Assembly (NCBI GenBank): GCA_937967705.1
Contig: CALCJG010000066.1
Span: 1 to 10,854 of the forward strand
Reading direction: 5' to 3'
Source: an uncultured Spirochaetia bacterium
Lineage (GTDB): Bacteria > Spirochaetota > UBA4802 > JAGODF01
Length of the DNA: 10,854 nt
The notes below the pieces were generated by a model. It ran no database searches. It had not been told where the DNA came from and saw only the letters and a list, made by a program, of their open reading frames with translations. Position numbers and translations under genes: made by a program. This document shows positions 1 through 4,793 of the stretch, one piece after another. The first letter of the stretch is position 1; each line of letters begins with the position of its first letter.

Positions 1-749
1 ATTGCCATAATGTCGACGTGTTGTTTCGTCACGTTATCGAACGCCCCCTCTATAATCGCCCCGGCCCTGTCCTCTATCGGTTCGGATAGAATAAAAATGT
101 CAGACCGACTGAAGGCCTCCTCAATTTTCTTTTTGCGCTTCAGCCTCACTTCAAACCGGGCTATGTCGTTTTTATACTTCCAATTTTCCCGAAAATTTTT
201 CCGGTCTGTCTGGTCAACAAATTTCAACTCATTTCTGTATATATCTAAAACCTTATCATAAAAACAGACCTCAAATCGGGAATTGTGCCACAATACCCCG
301 GTATGATTATATGTGTTGATCTTCAGGTATCGGGGGGAGAACTCCCGGAGATACCCGGAAATGATTTTTATATCTTGATCGACCCTAATATTTTTCGCAA
401 AGTCCAGCCGTGAGATATAGACAGTTGACCAGTCCAGAAGCTCGATCCCGATACCGTCCAGATCGGTTGTCACCTTCCAGAAAAACTTTTCAAAATCCCG
501 ATTGTTATAATTCTTTAATTGCGTCCCGTAAAGATACTTTGGAACCGATGTCCGAAAAGTCAAACTTTCAGTCCCTAAAAAGTCCTTAATTTCGACCGTA
601 AAGTCCAGCCCGTTATAATACCGCGTTCGGGATTTTACGACCTCCCCGGAATGCCGGTCTATGTACTCGTTTGTTTTTTCCAGCAGGGAGGACCCTTCCG
701 AAACATGAAAATATGGCGTGTGAAACTGTATTGTATCAATTACTGACAT
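1..749 (-). CDS. Replication initiator, filamentous-phage gene II / Phage_CRI-like (partial, C-terminus off the left edge)
   Basis: A frame runs open from ATG at 749 to the window edge, giving 249 residues of a longer protein. The start is supported by a GCGAGGG Shine-Dalgarno sequence four bases upstream. Residues about 70-120 read VPKYLYGTQLKNY and later SRLDFAKNI, and residues about 150-175 end in FEVCFYDK. The R-x-D-x-x-x-N and FYDK signatures are what I recall from gene II/X-type rolling-circle initiators of inoviruses and related plasmids. These nick the double-strand origin to start rolling-circle replication. The neighbours are very small coupled genes, two of them membrane proteins, on the same strand, which fits an inovirus replication/structural block. 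The RstA/Rep_trans initiator family shares similar motifs and is the main alternative. The assignment is from memory of family motifs, not a search. Confidence 0.62.
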   Translation of the reverse strand, partial: MSVIDTIQFHTPYFHVSEGSSLLEKTNEYIDRHSGEVVKSRTRYYNGLDFTVEIKDFLGTESLTFRTSVPKYLYGTQLKNYNNRDFEKFFWKVTTDLDGIGIELLDWSTVYISRLDFAKNIRVDQDIKIISGYLREFSPRYLKINTYNHTGVLWHNSRFEVCFYDKVLDIYRNELKFVDQTDRKNFRENWKYKNDIARFEVRLKRKKKIEEAFSRSDIFILSEPIEDRAGAIIEGAFDNVTKQHVDIMA

Positions 750-777
750 TAAACCCTCGCAAGATTTATTCATCAAC

Positions 778-843
778 GTCAGCGGTCATACTGTGTCCCC
801 ATGTGTGTATTGATATACAAGACACACATGGGGTCAGCGGTCA
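778..843. repeat. Hairpin (12-bp perfect arms) bracketed by 11-bp direct repeats
   Basis: CCCCATGTGTGT at 797-808 pairs perfectly with ACACACATGGGG at 822-833 around a 13-base loop. The hairpin is flanked by two exact copies of GTCAGCGGTCA at 778-788 and 833-843. The right copy contains the TGA stop of the 76-aa gene. There is no T-tract on either side, so it is not a classic intrinsic terminator. Its position directly upstream of the initiator gene, together with iterated repeats, fits a replication origin (nicking hairpin plus initiator-binding repeats) or an mRNA processing site. Which one it is remains inference. Confidence 0.75.
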
Positions 844-1071
844 ATCTTTGCTGTGCCATTCCTCCAGCTTTTTAATCAAATCCTCATACTTTTGGGTGAT
901 TGCGTTCCGGTTGTCGTTGACGTAGAAATACTCCTTTCCCCCGGCTCCTACTACAAAACAGTACCCGGAATTATCCTTCTTGGAAAAGATATTCCCCACT
1001 GACGCCACCGCAGGGAGCAGGATACACTCCCTTTCATTCAGCCTATACAATGCAAATCTTTCCTGACTCAT
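841..1071 (-). CDS. Small soluble protein of unknown function, 76 aa (phage block)
   Basis: I chose ATG at 1071 because GCGGGGG lies four bases upstream. An upstream in-frame start at 1146 would overlap the preceding gene by 50 bp. The product starts MSQERFALYRLNE and ends LIKKLEEWHSKD. It has no membrane segment and no cysteine pattern. It looks like several beta strands (FALYRL, GYCFVVG, KEYFYVN) followed by a C-terminal amphipathic helix. A small basic or acidic protein just before the initiator gene occupies the sort of slot held by single-stranded DNA-binding or regulatory proteins in filamentous phages, but I recognise no family and do not assign that function. Confidence 0.55.
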   Translation of the reverse strand: MSQERFALYRLNERECILLPAVASVGNIFSKKDNSGYCFVVGAGGKEYFYVNDNRNAITQKYEDLIKKLEEWHSKD

Positions 1072-1096
1072 AAAACCCCCGCTATTTTTTAAATTT

Positions 1097-1300
1097 TTAG
1101 TCCGGCATGTAGAAATAACATAAATCAATATAAAAGTCCCTCGCATACGGGAGAAGGAACAGCCCGAAAAGAATACAGGCGACCCCGGCGAAGAAGGCCC
1201 ACCAGCGGGGAGGGTTTCGGACCAACCAGACCCCCGTCCCGATGAAAAGGCAGTAAAAACAGATTAGCTGAAGCACAATAAAAACATTAGTTATCATCAT
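1097..1300 (-). CDS. Small two-span membrane protein, 67 aa (phage block)
   Basis: The product has two hydrophobic stretches, residues about 4-27 (VFIVLQLICFYCLFIGTGVW) and 34-51 (WAFFAGVACILFGLFLLP). A short RNPPRW turn joins them and the tail is aromatic. The start codons ATG 1300 and ATG 1297 are adjacent. A GGGGGG run lies two and five bases upstream, so 1297 may be the better spaced start. The gene overlaps the end of the 38-aa gene upstream (that stop is at 1287-1289), implying translational coupling. Small inner-membrane proteins are expected in filamentous phage structural blocks (minor coat or assembly proteins). I do not recognise a specific family. Confidence 0.55.
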   Translation of the reverse strand: MMITNVFIVLQLICFYCLFIGTGVWLVRNPPRWWAFFAGVACILFGLFLLPYARDFYIDLCYFYMPD

Positions 1301-1403
1301 GACCCCCCATGAAAAATTGACTGATAATAATCAAGACCATAAACCCCCATATAATCAGGTGGTCGATGATCTCCTCAAAAAGAGAATGGGGGGGGATCAA
1401 CAT
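1287..1403 (-). CDS. 38-aa single-span membrane peptide, possible minor coat-type protein
   Basis: This reads MLIPPHSLFEEIIDHLIIWG and then a hydrophobic run, FMVLIIISQFFM, ending GGHDDN. It gives one membrane span at about residues 16-32 with charged ends. Its ATG overlaps the TGA of the zinc-ribbon gene upstream (ATGTTGA) and its TAA lies inside the next gene, so it sits in a chain of overlapping starts and stops. A G-run lies six bases before the start. Filamentous phage minor coat proteins pVII and pIX have this length and single-span layout, which is why I suggest that role. At this length chance cannot be excluded, but the double overlap argues for a real gene. Confidence 0.45.
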   Translation of the reverse strand: MLIPPHSLFEEIIDHLIIWGFMVLIIISQFFMGGHDDN

Positions 1404-1594
1404 AATGACCCCCCCCGCATCTCGCGGATAAAAAAAGTATTTATCCCCTTCGCCCTGCATACGCCCCCCAGCGTAGGCAGGGATAAAGGGACAAAAATCA
1501 TATTGTTTGATTTACAGGCAGAAAACCCGCAGAATGGGCAATGAAAACAGCCACCGGAGGGAACGCACTTTGAACCACATTCGGGACAAATCAT
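1397..1594 (-). CDS. Small zinc-ribbon protein, 65 aa (phage block)
   Basis: The N-terminal third is cysteine-rich, with CPEC at residues 3-6 and CPFC at 19-22 forming a two-knuckle zinc ribbon. Extra cysteines are at 10, 16 and 27. The spacing resembles the C-terminal zinc ribbon of B12-dependent ribonucleotide reductases as I remember it. The rest (residues 30-65) has no recognisable motif and ends REMRGGSLC. I chose ATG at 1594 over an in-frame TTG at 1609 because GCGAGG lies at the right distance before 1594; the TTG falls inside that Shine-Dalgarno sequence. It is the first clear gene of the minus-strand phage block. A nucleic-acid-binding role is plausible but unproven. Confidence 0.55.
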   Translation of the reverse strand: MICPECGSKCVPSGGCFHCPFCGFSACKSNNMIFVPLSLPTLGGVCRAKGINTFFIREMRGGSLC

Positions 1595-1660
1595 CCTAAC
1601 ACCTCGCAAGTTTTTAATTTGACAAATAAGACCGCTTTATATACCTTTCCCGTTAAGAGT

Positions 1661-1750
1661 AGACCCCCGGATTGTGTTTTGACCGTTAAACCCTCGCAAA
1701 GTTTAAACTGGTCTGGAAAATAACGAATGAACAATCCGGGGGTCTTTTTA
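1661..1750. repeat. Perfect 15-bp inverted repeat with 55-nt loop, T-tract on the plus side
   Basis: AGACCCCCGGATTGT (1661-1675) is the exact reverse complement of ACAATCCGGGGGTCT (1731-1745). TTTTTA starts at the last arm base and continues as TTTATTT. On the plus strand this could act as a terminator, though the 55-nt loop is long. In an inovirus intergenic region a long stable hairpin of about this total size also fits a packaging signal or origin structure. The loop carries TTAAACCCTCGCAA, an exact 14-base repeat of 749-762. Confidence 0.7.
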
Positions 1751-1825
1751 TTTAGGAATTATGTCATTTTTAAACCGTCCTCATGTAAATTTTCATAAAT
1801 ACAATCTACTACACTTATTTTTAGT

Positions 1826-1853
1826 ACTTCCGATAATATATGTTATGTCTCAT
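1826..1853. other. Candidate dif-like XerC/XerD recombination site (putative att site)
   Basis: The 28 bp divide as ACTTCCGATAA (11), TATATG (6) and TTATGTCTCAT (11). This is the XerC arm / 6-bp centre / XerD arm layout of bacterial dif, with the conserved inner ATAA...TTAT. Compared by eye with the Bacillus subtilis dif as I remember it, 21 of 28 positions agree, including ACTTCC and TTATGT. Most mismatches fall in the outer half of the XerD arm, as in hybrid attP/attL-type sites. It lies between the phage block and host genes. Local AT-richness raises the chance of coincidence. Confidence 0.45.
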
Positions 1854-1882
1854 AAAAAAATTATTGAATATTTCTTTACTCC

Positions 1883-1899
1883 CTGTATTATCAATACAG
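1883..1899. promoter_or_regulatory. 17-bp palindrome upstream of the RsbW-like gene
   Basis: CTGTATT-ATC-AATACAG is a perfect inverted repeat with 7-bp arms, 31 bp before the RsbW-like start codon. A -10-like TTATAC follows at 1905-1910. It resembles a LexA box (CTGT...ACAG), but the half-sites are 9 apart rather than 8, so a different repressor, or none, is possible. Confidence 0.45.
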
Positions 1900-1929
1900 C
1901 CTTATTATACTTTTAACTGATGACATGTA

Positions 1930-2346
1930 ATGAAGAGCAAGGCTGAATCTTTTATCAGAACCATCCCCACAGACCGGAAATCTGCCCAGTCGGTAATTTC
2001 CGATGCCCTCGACTATTTCCACCTTCTTAAAAAGAAAAGTCTCATATCCGATGACATCTCAGAATTTGAATTCCGTCTCCTCCTTGATGAAGCCCTGGAA
2101 AACGCCATGTCCCATGGCAATCTCTTCGATCCACAAAAATTAGTCGGAATAAAGATCCGCCCGCGTAAACAGCGAATAGTCCTGACGGTCACGGATCAGG
2201 GAGCCGGCTTCAACCCTGAAATCCTGTCAAATCCCCGGGAGATCGAGAACTTCTTCAAACTCAGCGGTCGGGGCATACACCTTATTCAGCATCTTGCAGA
2301 AGTCCGGTGGAATAAAAAAGGAAACAGCCTCACCTTCACACTTTAA
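1930..2346 (+). CDS. RsbW/SpoIIAB-like ATP-binding protein (HATPase_c_2), possible anti-sigma factor
   Basis: The 138-aa product is a single GHKL ATPase domain of the serine-kinase type. The N box is at about residues 53-60 (DEALENAM, with E54 and N58), the G1 box at 89-93 (DQGAG) and the G2 box at 113-116 (GRGI) followed by LIQHLAEVRWN. Proteins of this kind bind and phosphorylate STAS-domain partners and may sequester sigma factors. No STAS or sigma gene lies in the window, so the partner is unknown. Some relatives have no sigma partner and act in other signalling. It lies 74 bp before umuD on the same strand, and there is no strong Shine-Dalgarno sequence before the chosen ATG. The domain call is firm; the anti-sigma role is inference. 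Confidence 0.82.
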   Translation: MKSKAESFIRTIPTDRKSAQSVISDALDYFHLLKKKSLISDDISEFEFRLLLDEALENAMSHGNLFDPQKLVGIKIRPRKQRIVLTVTDQGAGFNPEILSNPREIENFFKLSGRGIHLIQHLAEVRWNKKGNSLTFTL

Positions 2347-2394
2347 GAAAAACACCCCGTATCCCCAAAAAATGCTTGCCCCCTGCCAGAATAT

Positions 2395-2410
2395 CTATAC
2401 ATTTGTATAG
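2395..2410. promoter_or_regulatory. 16-bp palindromic operator candidate upstream of umuD (SOS-type)
   Basis: CTATACATTTGTATAG is a perfect palindrome of 7-bp arms around TT, ending 10 bp before the umuD ATG. Its CTAT-N8-ATAG geometry has the same spacing as the gammaproteobacterial LexA box (CTGT-N8-ACAG) but different half-sites. Position over the presumed promoter of a DNA-damage operon suggests it binds this organism's LexA. Confidence 0.55.
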
Positions 2411-2420
2411 TGTGTTTATC

Positions 2421-2864
2421 ATGAAAGGCCATCGAATTGACATTCTATCGGATACCTTTAAATCCTATCTACAGCGCATCGGGGCGTTTCCTCTCTTTGC
2501 CAGCCGTGTTCCCGCCGGTTTCCCCTCGCCTGCGGATGATTATATTGACCGCCGACTGGATCTGAACGAATACCTGATCAAGCATCCGGCCGCTACCTTT
2601 TTTGTGCGGGTCTCCGGAGATTCCATGGTCGGCGCCGGTATACACTCCGGGGATATTCTGGTCATCGATCGGGCCCTGGACCCCTGCGACAACAAGATCA
2701 TCATCGCGGCGCTCAACGGCGAGCTGACCGTTAAGCGCATCATCCGTGACGGAACCCGCATCTTCCTGATGCCGGAAAACGAGGGTTATGACCTGATTGA
2801 GATAATGCCGGAGATGCAGTTCGAGGTATGGGGAGTCGTAACCCATGTCATCCATACCGTGTAG
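2421..2864 (+). CDS. umuD: UmuD-like mutasome subunit, S24/LexA-type self-cleaving protein
   Basis: The protein has 147 residues from ATG 2421 (E. coli UmuD has 139). An upstream in-frame start exists, but it would put the operator palindrome inside the gene. Residues 31-37 read PAGFPSP, matching the UmuD cleavage region, but the scissile bond would be Ala32-Gly33, as in LexA, rather than Cys-Gly. The catalytic serine is S68 in SGDSM and the lysine is K105 in TVKR. After RecA-stimulated self-cleavage, the product would join UmuC to form the translesion polymerase Pol V. No DNA-binding domain precedes the protease part, so it is UmuD and not LexA. umuC follows after 8 bp. Confidence 0.93.
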   Translation: MKGHRIDILSDTFKSYLQRIGAFPLFASRVPAGFPSPADDYIDRRLDLNEYLIKHPAATFFVRVSGDSMVGAGIHSGDILVIDRALDPCDNKIIIAALNGELTVKRIIRDGTRIFLMPENEGYDLIEIMPEMQFEVWGVVTHVIHTV

Positions 2865-2872
2865 AGGAACCT

Positions 2873-4168
2873 ATGAGGGATCGCATAAACCGGAAGGAAA
2901 CGATCGCCCTGATCGACTGCAACAATTTCTATGTCTCCTGTGAAAGGGTGTTCAACCCCGCCCTCACCTGCCGGCCGGTCGTGGTCCTTTCCAATAATGA
3001 CGGTAATATCATCGCCCGCTCGAATGAAGCCAAGAGACTGGGGCTAAAGTTCGGGGCATCCTTTCTTGACTGCATGGCGATAGTGAAGCGATACCAGGTC
3101 GAGGTCTTTTCTTCTAATTATGCCCTTTACGGAGACATGTCCCGCCGGGTAATGGAGATTCTGGCCCAGTTCTCTCCGATTCTTGAGGTCTACTCCATTG
3201 ACGAGGCTTTTCTCTCCCTGACAAACACCGGTTCTTCTGACAACGCCTCGTATGCGAAGCGGATAGCCGGTGAGGTGAGGAAATGCACCGGCATTCCCGT
3301 ATCCATAGGACTGGGCTCCAGTAAAACACTTGCCAAGCTGGCCAACCGCCTGGCCAAGCGGGAGGCACCGGCCGGCAATGTCTTCAGCCTCGTAGACCAC
3401 CCCCGTCTGAACGAACTTCTAAAAAACATCGATGTGGCCGATGTCTGGGGCATCGGGAGGCAGTATACCAAACTGCTGAACCGCAACCGCGTTTTCAGCG
3501 CCTACGACCTGAAAATGCTCCCGGATCACTGGGTGAGAAAACACCTCACAGTCGTGGGCCTGAGAACAGTTTGGGAACTGCGGGGGATTCCCTGCCTCCC
3601 CTGGGGAGAGGGAAGCGCCGCGAAAAAGGCGATCGTCACTTCGCGTTCCTTCGGAAAACCCGTCGAATCGCTCGCGGAGATAGAGGAAGCCATCTCCGCC
3701 TATGTATCGCTCGCCTCAGCCAAACTGCGGGCTCAGAAGTCCGTCACCTCCTGGCTCAGCGTTTTCATCGCCACAAACCCCTTCAAGGACGAGCCTCAAT
3801 ACTCCAACTCGGTTTCCGTCAGGCTCCCTGTTCCCACAGCCCGCACGGCAGATCTCATCTCCTTCGGATGCACGGGTCTGCGGAGGATATTTCGCAGGGG
3901 GTACCGCTATAAAAAGGCGGGGATCATGCTCGTCGGTCTGCTACCCGAGGACCAGGTTCAGCTCAACCTCTTTACCCTCGCCGGGACCGAGATCGACGAT
4001 CGGCGAAAATCCCTCATGGAGACGATGGACGAGATAAACCGCCGCTGGGGCCGCGGTGCCATCTTCCACGCATCCGAGGGCATCGAACAGGATTGGAGGA
4101 TGCGACGCGACCGATTGTCGGCACGTTTCACCACGCGATGGAGCGATATCCCCCTCGTACGGGCCTGA
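2873..4168 (+). CDS. umuC: UmuC, Y-family translesion DNA polymerase V catalytic subunit
   Basis: ATG 2873 gives 431 residues, close to E. coli UmuC (422). It has AGAGGA five bases upstream and follows the umuD stop by 8 bp; an earlier in-frame ATG at 2828 lies inside umuD. The metal-binding residues are D15 in ALIDCNNFY and D110-E111 in YSIDEAF. The palm and fingers are followed by the little-finger domain. A beta-clamp-binding motif, QLNLF, lies at about residues 363-367, as in E. coli UmuC. The enzyme copies past lesions with low fidelity when activated by cleaved UmuD and RecA. All key residues are intact and the length is normal, so the gene appears functional. It is probably cotranscribed with umuD under the palindromic operator. 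Confidence 0.95.
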   Translation: MRDRINRKETIALIDCNNFYVSCERVFNPALTCRPVVVLSNNDGNIIARSNEAKRLGLKFGASFLDCMAIVKRYQVEVFSSNYALYGDMSRRVMEILAQFSPILEVYSIDEAFLSLTNTGSSDNASYAKRIAGEVRKCTGIPVSIGLGSSKTLAKLANRLAKREAPAGNVFSLVDHPRLNELLKNIDVADVWGIGRQYTKLLNRNRVFSAYDLKMLPDHWVRKHLTVVGLRTVWELRGIPCLPWGEGSAAKKAIVTSRSFGKPVESLAEIEEAISAYVSLASAKLRAQKSVTSWLSVFIATNPFKDEPQYSNSVSVRLPVPTARTADLISFGCTGLRRIFRRGYRYKKAGIMLVGLLPEDQVQLNLFTLAGTEIDDRRKSLMETMDEINRRWGRGAIFHASEGIEQDWRMRRDRLSARFTTRWSDIPLVRA

Positions 4169-4224
4169 TCGTCTGAAAATAGTCTTGATAAAATCCCTGT
4201 TGTTCCCGCAATTAGTATTCTTGT

Positions 4225-4791
4225 ATGAATGATAAAGAGACCGACACAATCCCCAGCATGGCTACCTGCTATGAGATGATGGAAGCCTATGGAATGCTTT
4301 CCAATATCCGGGAACACTCCGACCGGGTTATGCGGGTTGCCCTGGCCATTTGTGATAATCTCTCCGCCGGTACGGCCATTGACAGAGAGCTCGTTATGGC
4401 CGGAGCCTTGCTCCACGATATAACGAAGACCCGATCTCTGCAAACAAGGGAATCCCACGATATCACTGGCGGAGAACTGCTCCGGGGACTTGGTTATCGC
4501 CGAGTGGCTTTCATCGTGGAACAGCATGTGATTTTCAGAAACTTTGATCCGGCCGGTCCTCTCCGGGAAGATGAAATCGTCTATTACGCGGATAAGCGGG
4601 TCATGCATCATCATATCGTTTCTGTGGATGAACGGATTGAGGATCTGGTAGTTCGATACGGCTCCACGCCAGAACGCGTTGAGCGTATTTTAAAAAACAG
4701 GGATTTCGTTTTGTCGATAGAAAACAAGATCAACAGTCATCTGAGCAGGGACTTACATGAGGTCCTTGGAAGCATCACAGGCTGTTTATAG
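4225..4791 (+). CDS. HD-domain phosphohydrolase, HDIG/TIGR00295-like
   Basis: The 188-aa protein has a complete HD metal-site pattern: H31, H64-D65 in LLHDITK, then H78, H101 and D123. It resembles small HDIG proteins described mainly in archaea (TIGR00295-like). Proteins of this type hydrolyse phosphomonoester or phosphodiester bonds of nucleotides, but the substrate cannot be read from sequence. ATG 4225 is used; M12 (4258) is an alternative. The TAG stop overlaps the GTG preceding the radical SAM gene, so the two genes are translationally coupled and probably work in one pathway. A 56-bp gap after umuC shows no terminator, so some transcript may read through from umuDC. Confidence 0.82.
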   Translation: MNDKETDTIPSMATCYEMMEAYGMLSNIREHSDRVMRVALAICDNLSAGTAIDRELVMAGALLHDITKTRSLQTRESHDITGGELLRGLGYRRVAFIVEQHVIFRNFDPAGPLREDEIVYYADKRVMHHHIVSVDERIEDLVVRYGSTPERVERILKNRDFVLSIENKINSHLSRDLHEVLGSITGCL

Positions 4792-4793
4792 TG

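Larger units (their letters stand above)
1595..1929. other. Intergenic region between phage block and host genes
   Basis: These 335 bp hold no confident gene. They contain an 85-nt inverted-repeat structure, a third copy of the CTTGCGAGG-like motif, a dif-like site and a 17-bp palindrome, each listed separately. A possible 47-codon minus-strand frame with only a TTG start (1591-1734) ends by overlapping the zinc-ribbon start codon (ATGA) and is too weak to call. From about 1746 rightward the DNA is clearly more AT-rich than the phage block. Confidence 0.7.

Noticed and set aside
778..843. Hairpin as an intrinsic terminator or as a second dif site
   Set aside because: There is no T-tract on either strand, and the 12-bp arms with a 13-nt loop lack the 11-6-11 layout and ATAA...TTAT core.
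10..925. Plus-strand frames at 10-261 and 671-925
   Set aside because: They are antisense to the initiator gene and the 76-aa gene, with no domain features and no start signals.
1299..1544. Plus-strand frame of 81 codons
   Set aside because: It lies opposite three overlapping minus-strand genes, has no Shine-Dalgarno sequence and shows low-complexity proline-rich content from the G-runs on the other strand.
2469..4614. Minus-strand frames opposite umuD, umuC and the HD gene, and plus-strand frames in umuC (3571-3912, 3702-4037)
   Set aside because: All are shadows of genes with intact catalytic motifs; the translations are arginine- and serine-rich without domains.
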